Shown one piece after another: positions 1-12,344 of a DNA stretch of 64,000 nt (its first letter is position 1; each line of letters opens with the position of its first letter). This stretch comes from Chamaelirium japonicum (taxonomy: Eukaryota; Streptophyta; Magnoliopsida; Liliales; Melanthiaceae). The notes below the pieces were generated by a model. The model did not search any database. It was given only the letters and a program-made list of their open reading frames with translations, and was not told the DNA's origin. The DNA is taken from NCBI GenBank assembly GCA_947650365.1, contig OX393551.1, positions 6,783,501-6,847,500 of the forward strand. Direction: 5' to 3'. The position numbers and the translations under genes are program-made.

Positions 1-95
1 TATAATGGGTCGGGTTTACTGTACATATATTGGGCTTGAGTCCCTCAATGGAATCATTCTGTTCCTCTCCAAACCCTAGCCGTCGTCTCCTAACA
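1..95 (+). repeat. 5' LTR of the copia element (partial)
   Basis: The stretch ends CCTAACA at 95 and matches the right part of the 3' LTR at 5064-5192. It lacks the extra roughly 22-bp repeat (GTCGGGTCGGGTTTACTGTA type) found in the 3' LTR. Its start lies before the window. Confidence 0.93.
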
Positions 96-107
96 TGGTA
101 TCAGAGC
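96..107 (+). other. Primer-binding site (initiator tRNA-Met)
   Basis: TGGTATCAGAGC follows directly on the LTR end CTAACA. This is the standard 12-nt complement to the 3' end of plant initiator tRNA-Met used by copia elements. Confidence 0.95.
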
Positions 108-637
108 TCTAGGGCGACGGCTGCACCTTCTCCGGTCTCCCTCCTTCCCGCCGGCTGCATCTCCTCCGGCTGATCCCTCCGCCGGCTGCACCTACTCCGT
201 CCGGCCCCTCTCCTCCACTGGCCCCCCCTTCCGGCCCCCTGCAGCCCCCTCCTCCACTACCCGACCCCCGAAACCCCCTGCAGCCCCCCTCCTCCACCCC
301 CGACCCCCTGCAGCCCCCTCCTCCACCACCGACCCCCCTCTACAGCCCCCCGAACCCCTACAGCCCCCCTTCCGGCCAACCAAAACCCCCACAACCCCCC
401 CCTTCCGGCCACCGAAACCCCCTGCAGCCCCTCCTCCACCCCCGACCCCCTGCAGCAGCCCCCGCCTCCACTCCCGACCCCCCCTACAGCCGCCGCCACC
501 ACCTACATCACCCTTCCTCCACCGGCCCCCCCTTCCGGCCACCCGAAACCCCTCTACAGCCCCTTCCGACCACCCGAAACCCCCCCGACCCCCCCTTCAG
601 CCCCCCTGACACCCCCTGACACCCTACAACCTCCTCC
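108..637 (+). other. C-rich untranslated leader of the copia element
   Basis: About 530 bp, almost entirely pyrimidine on the + strand, made of degenerate repeats of a CCCCTGCAGCCCCCTCCTCC-like unit and related CCGACCCCC and CTTCCGGCC words. Glycine-rich open frames on the minus strand here are an artefact of the repeat. The leader ends at the ATG at 638 (context CTCCATGGCC). Confidence 0.75.
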
Positions 638-3600
638 ATGGCCTCTCCAGCCGTACCGTCTGTCGTTGCGATCTCTCCACCGCTAAAGGCGGTTGCGTTT
701 CAGTTGTCGTCGGCCAGCGACTGGCCTGACTGGTCCCTCACCGTCGAGGTCGCCCTCTCCAGTCGTGATCTGTGGGGTCACATCACCGGCGAGGATCCTC
801 CTCCCACTAACTACTCCGGCTCGTCCTCTGTCACCAGCAGTGCTGCATCTTCTGCAGCGACTGCTACCACGGCCGTCACCGTTGCTGCTCTTACGTGGCG
901 CCGCCACGATCAGGCCATCCGGGCGTACCTCCTGGACTCGGTTGCTCGTCCGCTCCTTGCTCCCATCGGCCGCCTTCCGACTGCGCGCGCGATGTGGGAG
1001 TATCTCCGGGACCGTTTTCTCCCACGCGGCGGCGCCCGCCGGCATCAGCTCATCTGCGACTCGCAGTCTGCCCGTCAGGGGGAGCGTACCATTCAGGACT
1101 TCTTCAGTCAGATGAGTGCCTACTGGCATGAGCTGGACTCACTGATTCCGGAGCGGTGTGACTGCCCCCGCTCCCGGGACTTCCAGCGCTACCTCGACGA
1201 GGGCCACCTGCACCAGTTCCTGGCAGCACTTCGACCAGACTTTGCTCTCATAGCTGCCCAGCTCCTGCACCGTGAGCCCCTCCCTCGGCTCGAGGATGCC
1301 CTACTCGCCTTGGTCGACGAGGAGACCCGCCTTCAGACTCAGGGCGCTCGTGCTCCTCCACTTGCTCCTAGCTCCGACTCTGTCCTGGCAGCCGGGTTCT
1401 CCGATGAGGCTGTTTTTTATCACTACTGCAAGGAGCCCGGCCACATGAAGCGCGAGTGCCCTACACGTCCTCCACGCAACCCCCGCTGGGGTCCGGATGA
1501 GAGATCCCCCCGCTGGTCTTCGACCTCTCGCGACGATCGACGCGGCGGTCGAGGTGGACGGGGCCGAGGACGTGGTTCGTCTTCCTTTCGCCACTTTGGT
1601 GGTGCAGCGGCTACTACAGAGGCCTCGCCGCTCCCCACTGCTCCCACAGCTCCTTCGCCGCCTGAGCCGGACCGTCTTCAGCGCCTCGAGGAGCTCCTTC
1701 TTCGCCACATAGCCTCCACCGGCTCCGCGACTGCGCACGGCTTGTCTGCCACCTCTGGTACTACTGCTCCATGGATCTTCGATTCGGGTGCCTCCTGTCA
1801 CCTTACTTTTGACTCCACTGTCCTCACGGACTGTTCTCCCACTACCACCCACCAGGAGGTTCGCATTGCGGATGGGACTCTCGTCCCTATTCCGCAATGT
1901 GGCTCCATCACCACCACCTCTGACCCTTCTGGTCGCCTGACCCTATCCCATGTCCATCATGCCCCCCGTCTTAATATTAATTTGATTTCCATCAGTTCTC
2001 TTTGCGACTCTGGCCTGACTGTCACCTTCACCCCTTCTGTTTGTGTTGTGCAGGATTCGCGGACGGGTCAGAGGATTGGGCTGGGCCGTAGGGCAGGAGG
2101 ACTCTACCAGTTGGACCATCTCCATGTGTCTTCAGTTGCGTCTGTCATGTCTGTCACCTCTGATGCCGACCTGTGGCACAGAAGGTTAGGTCATATATCA
2201 AGTGATCGACTCAAAAGCGTATTCCGTTCGGGCGCTTTGGGTCGAGCGTCTTTCTCCCCCCTCTCTGTCTGTACGGGTTGTCGACTGGCAAAGCATCTAG
2301 CTCTTCCTTTTTCTGCTAGTACTTCCCAGTCTAATGCTTTATTTGATTTAGTTCATTCGGATATTTGGGGTCCCGCTCCTGTTGCATCTCTATCTGGTTA
2401 TATGTATTATGTTTGTTTTATCGATGACTATTCTAGGTGCACCTGGGTCTATCTCATGCGTCATCGGTCTGAAATTCCCCAAATCTTTAGGCGATTCACC
2501 ACTATGATCCACACCCAGTTTGGTCGGCGAATCAAGACCTTTCGGTCTGATTGTGCCAAGGAGTATCTCTCCTCTGAGATGCGTGAGCTTCTTCAGTCTC
2601 ACGGCACTCTTCACCAGCAGTCCTGTCCCCACACCCATGAGCAGAACGGCGTTGCCGAACGCAAGCATCGTCATGTCCTTGAGACTGCACGAGCCTTGCT
2701 TCTCTCTGCGTCTGTCCCTCACTCCTACTGGGCTGAAGCTGTCATGACGGCTGTCCACCTCATCAATATCACTCCGTCATCTGCTCTGTCCGGTGCCACC
2801 CCTCACGAGCGCCTTCACTCCAGTCCACCTGACTACTCTCTTCTTCGCACGTTTGGCTGCACGTGCTTCGTTCTTCTTCCTCCCCATGAGCGCACCAAAC
2901 TTTCTGCGAGGTCTGTTAGGTGTGTTCACTTGGGGCTCAGTCGTGAGCATAAGGGGTATCGCTGCTATGATCCCTTAGCTCGTCGGATCCGTGTCTCCCG
3001 TCACGTCTCCTTTGTTGAGGATGTCCCGTATTTTGCTCCTGAGTCTCGGGATCTTTCCTTGCCTACTTCGTCATCCTCCTCGCCCTCCTCACATCTCCAC
3101 ATCCCTGTTCTACCCCCGGTTTCTGTTGCCCCATCCACGCCTACTACACCACCACCACCACCTCCTCAGTATCCATCGCCACCACCACCACCACCTCCTC
3201 AGTCCCCCACGCCACCACCACCACCACCTCCACCACCCATTACTCGTGTCTATGTACGTCGGTCTGCAGCTCCCCCTCCAGAGTCGGTTCTCCCTGGTAC
3301 TCCCTCGCCTGATGCTGCTGCTCCCTCCTCCCCGGTCGTGGATCCTGCTCCTGTTCGGCACTACCCAGCGCGCGAACATCACCCTCCTGCCAGATACGAC
3401 TACTCTCCTGACAGGTTTGGTTACTCTGCTTTTCCCACTGACTCTCCTGACTCTTCTGGCTTCTCTGCCAGTGTCTCCTATTCACCATCCTTTCAGGCCT
3501 TCCTTACTGCTCTTCACACTCATCGGGAGCCCCAATCGTACCGTGAGGCAGCATTACATCCAGAGTGGCGGCAGGCCATGTCAGTTGAGCTTGAGGCATT

Positions 3601-5050
3601 TCAGCGGACCCAGACCTGGGAGTTGGTGCCTTGTCCCCCCGGGGTGGTGCCTGTTAGCTGCAAGTGGATCTTCAAGGTCAAGACTCGACCTGACGGATCC
3701 ATTGAGCGGCACAAGGCTCGCCTTGTTGCTCGTGGCTTCTCCCAGGAGTATGGGATTGACTACGAGGAGACGTTTGCTCCAGTTGCTCGGATGACTACTG
3801 TGCGCACCCTCTTAGCTGTGGCAGCTGCTCGAGGGTGGCCTCTCCATCAGATGGATGTCACCAATGCGTTTCTTCACGGTGATCTCTCCGAGGAAGTCTA
3901 CATGGCTCCTCCTCCGGGCACTTCAGTTCCTCCAGGACACGTGTATCGGTTGCGCCGGGCCATCTATGGGCTCAAGCAGGCTCCTCGTGCCTAGTTTGAG
4001 CGCTTTCGCAGTGCAGTTCTGGCCGCCGGGTTTGTTGAGCGTCACTCCGACTATGCCCTGTTCACTCGCTCCTCCAGTCAGGGCATTGCAGTCCTTCTCC
4101 TCTACGTGGATGATATGATCATCACTGGGGATGACAGTGCCACCATTGCCTCTCTCCAGCGGCACCTCCAGAGTCAGTTTGAGATGAAAGACCTGGGCTC
4201 TCTTCGCTACTTTCTGGGTCTTGAGATTGCCAGGTCAGCTCGTGGTCTGTTGGTCTCCCAGCAGAAGTACATCTCCGACATTCTTACTGATGCTGCCCTC
4301 ACTGACACACGTACTGCTGATACACCCATGGAGCTCAATTTGAAGCTTCTCGCTACCGATGGTGAGCCGCTCCAGGATGTCTCCCGCTACCAGAGGTTGG
4401 TTGGGATGCTTGTCTATCTCACCATGACCCAGCCAGACATTGCCCATGCTGTTGGCATTGTCAGTCAGTTTGTTCAGGCTCCACGGTCAGTACACTATGC
4501 AGCTGTTCTTCGGATTATCCGCTATCTCCGGGGCACCATCACCCGTTCACTCCTGTTTCCCTCCACCTCTCCGTTGGTACTGCGCGCCTACTCAGATGCA
4601 GATTGGGCAGGAGATGCAGACACTCGTCGATCTACTACAGGATACTGTGTGTTTCTGGGTGACTCACTGATTTCATGGCGCAGCAAGAAGCAGGAGTCTG
4701 TTGCTCGCTCCAGCACCGAAGCCGAATACAGGGCTATGGCTTCCACCACCGCCGAGATTGTCTGGCTTCGACGTCTTCTGCTTGACTTGGGAGTGGTGAT
4801 ATCCGGGCCGACCCCTCTCTTCTGTGACAACCGGAGTGCTATTCAGATTGCTAGCAATCCGGTCTTCCATGAGCGAACAAAGCATATTGAAGTTGACTGT
4901 CATTATGTTCGCCAGGCGTTTATCGATCACATCATCTCCTTGCCTTTCATTCCCTCATCGGAGCAGACTGCTGATTTTCTGACGAAGCCACTGACGACTG
5001 CTCGCTTCCGACATTTTCTAGGCAAACTCTCGGTTCATGATCCACCGTAA
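638..5050 (+). pseudogene. copia gag-pol polyprotein, one in-frame stop
   Basis: A single frame of 1470 codons plus the terminal stop runs from ATG 638 to TAA 5048-5050, broken once by TAG at 3992-3994. Gag lies at the N terminus, with a zinc-knuckle-like YKxPGHxKREC stretch near codon 265 whose first cysteine is tyrosine ([13 protein letters not shown] context). The protease motif DSG is at 382-384. A GAG-pre-integrase HH..CC motif ([12 protein letters not shown]) follows. The integrase triad is D575, D638 and E674, spaced D-62-D-35-E. A proline-rich linker falls near codons 830-870. Reverse transcriptase begins near WRQAMSVE and carries the YVDD box at 1156-1159. RNase H carries SDADWAGD and EAEYRA. 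The stop replaces the tryptophan usually seen in the APRAWF context (TGG to TAG). The frame is intact on both sides, so the lesion looks young. Lineage within copia is not assigned. Confidence 0.93.
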
Positions 5051-5054
5051 GTTT

Positions 5055-5063
5055 GAGGGGGAG
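5055..5063 (+). other. Polypurine tract of the copia element
   Basis: GAGGGGGAG sits directly before the TG of the 3' LTR and just after the gag-pol stop, as expected for plus-strand priming. Confidence 0.85.
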
Positions 5064-5192
5064 TGTTAATGTAAATGTAATGGGTCGGGTTTACTGTATA
5101 GTCGGGTCGGGTTTACTGTACATATATTGGGCTTGAGTCCCTCAATGGAATCATTCTGTTCCTCTCCAAACCCTAGCCGTCGTCTCCTAACA
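5064..5192 (+). repeat. 3' LTR of the copia element
   Basis: 129 bp, TGTTAATG...CCTAACA. Unusually short for copia. It contains a tandem duplication of TCGGGTTTACTGTA that the 5' LTR lacks. Confidence 0.93.
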
Positions 5193-5249
5193 AGATTGAG
5201 TATGGGGTCGAGCGAGTTAGGTCTAGGTATCCGTTACCCACCCTATTTT

Positions 5250-5252
<3 letters not shown>

Positions 5253-5340
<88 letters not shown>

Positions 5341-5341
5341 T
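5253..5341. repeat. (TA)n(GA)n compound microsatellite
   Basis: About 42 bp of TA followed by about 46 bp of GA with one interruption. A second GA tract lies at 5441-5491. The 100 bp between them are GC-rich (GAGGGCGCCGCC-type) with no convincing coding content. Confidence 0.95.
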
Positions 5342-5437
5342 GAGGCCGCCGGTGGAGGTTGAGGACAAGGGTGAGGGCGCCGCCGGAGCCAGAGGGGGAG
5401 GAGAAGGGTGAGGGCAGCGGTGGCTTTCTCTCAGCGA

Positions 5438-5440
<3 letters not shown>

Positions 5441-5491
<51 letters not shown>
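5441..5491. repeat. (GA)n microsatellite
   Basis: About 25 uninterrupted GA units. Confidence 0.95.
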
Positions 5492-5494
<3 letters not shown>

Positions 5495-5598
5495 TGTGAT
5501 TTTTATTTATTTTTAATCGGACGAACATGATCGGTGGAATTGGATGGTTAGCAGCTGATAGCCTAAAATGAAAATGGGTTGTCAGCTCATATCCCGTA

Positions 5599-6318
<720 letters not shown>

Positions 6319-6362
6319 AACAGAGCCCTCTCTCCCCTGGTGTGACGCGTGGCTCCCTTTTG

Positions 6363-6367
6363 ATGAC
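6363..6367. other. Target-site duplication, left (ATGAC)
   Basis: Identical to 8467-8471 across the solo LTR. Confidence 0.9.
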
Positions 6368-6386
6368 TGTAGACACACGAATTTCA

Positions 6387-6510
6387 TCGGACCCGGACCC
6401 AACTTACGTGTGCCGACGTGGACACAAACCCGACGCGCTCGGACCCGGACCCGACTTACGCGTGCCGACGTGGATGCAAACCCGACGACTCGGACCCGAC
6501 TCGCGCCTAG
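6387..6510 (+). repeat. 52-bp tandem repeat in the solo LTR
   Basis: Units start at 6387, 6439 and 6490 (TCGGACCCGGACCC...CCGACGTGGA). Two are full and one is partial. Confidence 0.85.
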
Positions 6511-6587
6511 CAAAAGAGGAGCGAACCCCATGGGGGCCGGCCCTATTGGGACCCGAACCCCATGGAGGGGCCGGCCGGTCCTGCAAG

Positions 6588-6690
6588 GAAAGGGAAGAAA
6601 AGGAAAGAAAAGAAAAGAAAGAAAAGAAAAAGAAAGAAAAGAAAGGAAAGAAAAGAAAAGGAAAGAAAAGAAAGAAAAGGAAGAAAATAC
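6588..6690 (+). repeat. Purine (GAAAA/GGAAA)n tract in the solo LTR
   Basis: About 100 bp of pure G/A, mostly AAAGAAAAG words. Confidence 0.9.
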
Positions 6691-6954
6691 TGACATGCAA
6701 GGGGGAAGGTTGCGTATGATGTCTGCACACACGCGGATCTGCGCCGATCCCTCGATCCGACGCACAGGAAGAAGCGCCCGATCGCCATCGATTTCGTGTG
6801 CGAAATCCAGCCATAATTGCACCCGCCAGAAAAGAAAAACAACTAAATGTTATTCCCCTCATCAATGGATGAATAAATCCCGGGTAATTATGAGAGAGAT
6901 ACAAAAGGGATTTAAAATTAAAAGTTCCCATATCTCTCTCCCCTCCCCTTTGCC

Positions 6955-6963
6955 TATAAATAG
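6955..6963 (+). promoter_or_regulatory. TATA box in the solo LTR
   Basis: TATAAATAG after a CT-rich stretch. It is one of two TATA boxes in this LTR and may be a secondary promoter. Confidence 0.5.
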
Positions 6964-7219
6964 AGGGGGTGGGGGAAGGAAAAAATGGTCGAAAAATTGA
7001 AGACGAAATGCCGGAGCTCTGCAGAAGAGGAGACGCTTCTTCATCGACCCAAGGCTTCACGAGGCACAGTCAAGCCTGTCCCGAGGGATCGGCTTACTGA
7101 AAGTCCTCATCAACGTGAAGACCCTTGCACACGAAGATCATCCCTTCGACTCCGTGCACGAAGAAGAAAGCTCGGAGAAGAAGAACCCTTCGACTCCGAA
7201 GACGCCAGAAGCAAAGGCC

Positions 7220-7520
7220 GGAGAAGAAGATCGGAGCGGCACTACCCCGTCGTCTCCAACAAGCCTTCGACTCCGATCAAGCCCAAAAGCCCGGAGAAGA
7301 AGATCGGAGCGGCACTACCCCGTCGTTTCCAACAAGCCTTCGACTCTGATCAAGCCCAAAAGCCTGGAGAAGAAGAGGAGCGACACTACCCCGTCGTCTC
7401 CAACAAGCCTTCGACTCCGATCAAGTCCAAAAGCCCAGAGAAGAAGAGGAGCGGCACTACCCCGTCGACTCCAACAAATCCTCGATCCCGATCAAGCCCC
7501 AAGGCCCGGAGGAGAGAAGC
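7220..7520 (+). repeat. 73-bp tandem repeat in the solo LTR
   Basis: About four copies starting at 7220, 7293, 7366 and near 7437. Each contains CGGCACTACCCCGTCGT and CAAGCCTTCGACTCC. Confidence 0.88.
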
Positions 7521-8245
7521 GAAGCGTCATCACCCCGTCGTCTTCGACTAACGCCTACGACATCCACGAAAAAGAAAGCCTGGAGCAGATCGTCTGAAGC
7601 GTCGCTACCCCGTCGTCTTCATCAACAAAAGCCGACGCCACAACCGTCGCACGGATACCGGTGCTACCCCCACCATCTTCGAAAGCATTCTTCGACTCCG
7701 ATCACGCCAAAGAAGCCCAGAGAAGAAGGGAAGTCCCGTCGACACGCAAACCGTCGAAGCACGGGAGAAGTAGCCCACGTCGTTCGAAGAAGAAGATCGA
7801 GTTGACGCTGAAGCTAAAGCCAACGCAAGAAGCCAAAGCAAAGCCCCAGTAAAGCCCGCGCCAAAGCAACGCAAGTGCCAAAGCCAAGCGACTACGCCGG
7901 CCACGAGCAAAAGCACCGCACGTTCTAACCGATACGACGCGAAGTCCGGAAGAACGAAAGCATCGCAAGTCTCTCCCAGCTACGTCCAAGTGCAAGCGCC
8001 GAAGCAAAGCAAAAGCCAGAGCCACGCCGGAGCCAAGCCAAAGCCAAAAAGCCAAAGCCAAAGCCAACGCCAAAAGCTCGATCGACGCCGCGAACCGACG
8101 ATCAAGGACACCGAGGCCAAGCAAGGAACGAGGAAGACGCGAAGACCAAGGAACGAAGCCGAAAACCCCCTAGCCGAGAAAGCGCGAAGCACGGAAGGGA
8201 CAAAGCAACGGTGGACATTCCTTAGCCTCTCCAAAACCCTCTCCC

Positions 8246-8252
8246 TATAAAG
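8246..8252 (+). promoter_or_regulatory. Likely main TATA box of the solo LTR
   Basis: CTATAAAG lies about 185 bp before an AATAAA signal (8432-8437), the normal TATA to poly(A)-signal order across the R region of an LTR. Confidence 0.6.
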
Positions 8253-8431
8253 ACCCCTGTCCTGGGCAACTCCTTCAGAGCTCTCGCACGAACACCACGT
8301 GGAGACGCGGATCAAAGGGATCCCCCAGAAGATCTTTCCCACAATCCCCTGATCAAAACTCGCCGCAACCCGGACTCGCTACACCCGAGCCACCCGGGTC
8401 CCGGCCACACTTGTAATCTCGTGTGATTCGC

Positions 8432-8437
8432 AATAAA
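8432..8437 (+). terminator. Poly(A) signal of the solo LTR
   Basis: AATAAA 30 bp before the LTR end, downstream of the TATA box at 8246. Confidence 0.55.
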
Positions 8438-8466
8438 GACGACCCGCGCTTTTTTCCGACTCCACA

Positions 8467-8471
8467 ATGAC
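8467..8471. other. Target-site duplication, right (ATGAC)
   Basis: Identical to 6363-6367 across the solo LTR. Confidence 0.9.
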
Positions 8472-9010
8472 CAAAAATCCTTCATTCGGGTGTGAACGCA
8501 GCTCATCCATATGTGAACGCAGCCCTCTCTCATAAAATTCTATTAAATACCTACTATAAAAATTAAAGGGCCTGGGATGCCAAAACTATTTTTTAAAAAG
8601 ATTTGTCATAGCCAGTTAGTAATTCATTATAAATGAGAGGGTAGTAGAAGAGAGAACTCTAGATTACAGTGTTATAAATGACGGTCGTTTCCTAAATGGA
8701 GGTCTCGCATTATACATACCACCTTTATTTAGGAAACGAACAGAATTTGAACGAAAGGCTTTGAATAATATTGAGCCACTTGATACTCTATTTATGATTT
8801 GCACACACGGGTATGTTCCAAGTTGAATAATAGGATGTCATTGATTATGCCATTGATGATGGAGGAATGCTACGTTCATCTCTTTTTTTTTTAAAAAAAA
8901 TAATGTTTCTCTATTATACATCCCATCCTGTCTCAATTTCCTTCTTTCCCATCACTCTATAACTTTATTCTTCTCCCTCTTATCCTTTCTATCCGGTTTT
9001 AGGCACATCA
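8472..9010. other. Gene-free spacer with a small hairpin
   Basis: No coding content seen. At 8684-8740 TCGTTTCCTAAATGGAGGT is inverted as ACCACCTTTATTTAGGAAACGA around an 18-bp loop; this could be a tiny foldback element. Confidence 0.5.
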
Positions 9011-10318
<1,308 letters not shown>

Positions 10319-10580
10319 ACCAAGTCAAAATTCAGAAAAAAAAAATCGGCTAGGGAGAGAAGTCAGAAAAGGTGAGAAAAACTCGAAAAGATTGGGAAAG
10401 AGTCGAAAAACAAGTGGTAGAATTTAGACGAGATTTAAAAATAATATGTCGTGCCTACATGAGATTTTGGAGCAATACATGATATTAAAACGCAACCAAT
10501 CAGGATTAAAAAGCATAAATGATTTTTCAAAAAATCATGTCTTTAAAAAAATTATTTACATAAAATAAGAGTCGTTCCCA
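10319..10580. repeat. Dispersed repeat, copy 1
   Basis: Shares the words GATTGGGAAAGAGTCG, GGTAGAATTT, GAGCAATACATGAT and AATCAGGATTAAA with 35480-35790 in the same order and strand. Probably a non-coding transposon family. Confidence 0.6.
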
Positions 10581-10779
10581 TGATAAGGATGTGGGCACGA
10601 CAATTGGTCACTACAGTAAAGAAACGTAATTATCTTAGGCTAAAAAGTTTATTACGTTTTGGCTTAACAAAAATATGAATAACAAGATACCTTGGATTTT
10701 AAAATATAGTATAACTAGAGACCCAGATTTCAATATGGTACAAAAAAATCACAACTAGAGATCCTGATTCAATCATTCA

Positions 10780-11295
10780 CTAAATAGTCGTAATGCCTTT
10801 TTCATCAAGGATATATGGAACCTCACCTAGCGAATACTTAAGGCCTGCGATAAGGGTGAACTCCTTTGGCTCTAATTGGATTTGTATGCCCTCAATCTCA
10901 AACAATATATTTGACACGTGATGTTACAAAAAATAATATGCTAATTGGGGGACAAACATAGGCTTACTAATATTAAGCCTGTGTAAAAATCCAAAACATG
11001 ATTCTTTAAATATATTTGTACGCCGCTCATATTTTTTAAACGCTTCTAAAATTTGACCAATAAATGAAGTAGTATTCCGAGCAGACGGAATGACTGTATA
11101 ATCCAAGATGGGACATGGCGGACTATCAAGCACCTTTCTTTTCTTCTGTTTTGCTTCAGCCATAGAGGCGTGAAGATGTTCTATTTTCTTTCCAGGACTT
11201 CTTCCACTTATACTTGCTCTCCCTCTTCCTCTTTTAGATTCTTTATATTTTATTTGAAAAATTAAACAAAGGGGTAGTACATACATATTTAGCAC
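10780..11295 (-). pseudogene. DUF1985-like relic of a Mutator/Ulp1-type transposon gene
   Basis: On the minus strand a 123-aa frame (11295 to 10924) ends in ESCFGFLHRLNISKP and MFVPQLAYYFL. After an in-frame TAA the same frame continues with FEIEGIQIQLEPKEFTLIAG and LKYSLGEVPYI until a stop near 10780. The CFG...L, QL...L, and F.L..KEF.LI.GLK.G spacing is that of the plant DUF1985 domain, known from Ulp1-protease-carrying Mutator-like elements. No protease part is seen, and the internal stop makes it a relic. Assignment rests on motif memory, not on a search. Confidence 0.5.
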
Positions 11296-11666
11296 AAGTC
11301 AACAAAGTTATGAATTTAAATATCAAAAAAAATATTTCTAACTCTCCTATTATTTTAAACAACATAGAAAATAGTTTGGATTATGAATGATTCTTTGTTA
11401 TAGAAAATACAAACGGTAAGTGGAGAAATTCTTTATCATTTCTATTGCATTGATGAAATACATGTCAGAGTCGATGCACAAATAATGATAAGGGATATGG
11501 TCATCTATAATTATATGTAATAGTTACAAGAGAAATAAACTTAAAAAAATCAAGATTGTGAAAGATTCAACATAATATTTTGTCTTACATATATGAAAAT
11601 ATAAGATTACTATGTCGATATAAAACTAGATAGTAATTTCTAACAGAGAAAATTAATTTAGGTCAT

Positions 11667-11671
11667 GTGTC
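11667..11671. other. Target-site duplication, left (GTGTC)
   Basis: Matches 13790-13794 exactly. Confidence 0.88.
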
Positions 11672-12274
11672 TGTGGGGGAGGATTTCGGCCGTCGTACGT
11701 GACCCTCCTCCAACAGTCGATTGAAGGTTTGACCCTTCGGGATGTGGCGCGCTTCGAAGCGCTGAGTTATGACTTGCTGGGCTGTCACATAAGCACTGTA
11801 GAGTAGAAAGGTAGAGAAATAGATGACACAGGATATGGTGATGAAGTTCGGCCGAAGCCTACGTCTTCGTGCGGTAAGACGCAACCTTTGAATCCACTAT
11901 CTCTGAGTAAACAGTAGAGCTACTCTTGACCGGCCGATGAGTGCTTCTTACAAGTAATCAGAGGGTGGAAAAGGAGTCTGAAAACCAGAAAACTCAGGAA
12001 GCTCTAGAAAACAGAAAGTGGATTTCTGGTCTTGATTTTGGATCCGGAATCATTTACAGGGTTTGCTATTTATAAGGGCTTAGTTTATCTGAAGAATATT
12101 CCAGAAATATTCTCAGGAATATCCAGGGTTTGGTAAATACCCGGGAGGATTTACCAGACCTCAGATAGTGCAAGTGGGCCCCAGGCAGGGCTGCGGGTCC
12201 CACCGTCATACCCATGGGCCCTAGGAAGGGCTGCGGGTCCCACCGTTGGGCGTTTGCCAGTTTTTGCACCCACG
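11672..12274 (-). repeat. 3' LTR (left copy)
   Basis: 603 bp. Its last base on the + strand is G where the other LTR has A, so the terminal CA has mutated to CG. A minus-strand TATA box (CTTATAAATAG) lies at 12066-12076. Confidence 0.92.
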
Positions 12275-12344
12275 GTTACCTCCTCCCAGCTAGATAGGTG
12301 TTAACCTAGCTGGTTGGGATTTCCTGGTGCAAAGCTGATCGCTC

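Larger units (their letters stand above)
1..5192 (+). mobile_element. Ty1/copia LTR retrotransposon, nearly full length
   Basis: In order the sequence holds a truncated 5' LTR, a primer-binding site matching initiator tRNA-Met, a C-rich leader, one gag-pol reading frame with protease, integrase, reverse transcriptase and RNase H in copia order, a polypurine tract and a 3' LTR of 129 bp with TG...CA ends. Integrase before reverse transcriptase is diagnostic of Ty1/copia. The left edge lies outside the window, so the target duplication cannot be tested; the 5 bp after the 3' LTR are AGATT. It is probably non-autonomous now because of the in-frame stop at 3992. Confidence 0.96.
6368..8466 (+). 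mobile_element. Solo LTR, 2.1 kb, with perfect TSD
   Basis: Begins TGTAGACACA and ends GACTCCACA (TG...CA), flanked by the 5-bp direct repeat ATGAC at 6363-6367 and 8467-8471. No internal region, primer site or second LTR is present, so it is a solo LTR left by LTR-LTR recombination. Size, TGTAGACAC start, CTCCACA end and internal tandem repeats fit the long LTRs of plant Ty3/gypsy (Tat/Ogre-like) elements; that family call is inferred. Long open frames inside (for example 6985-7551) are lysine/serine-rich products of tandem repeats and are not called as genes. Confidence 0.93.

Noticed and set aside
2991..3794. 267-aa frame inside gag-pol
   Set aside because: Shadow frame of the integrase-RT linker; the true frame shows all catalytic motifs.
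6985..7597. Lys/Ser/Pro-rich frames of 188 and 160 aa
   Set aside because: They lie inside the solo LTR, follow its 73-bp repeat, overlap each other and have no domain.
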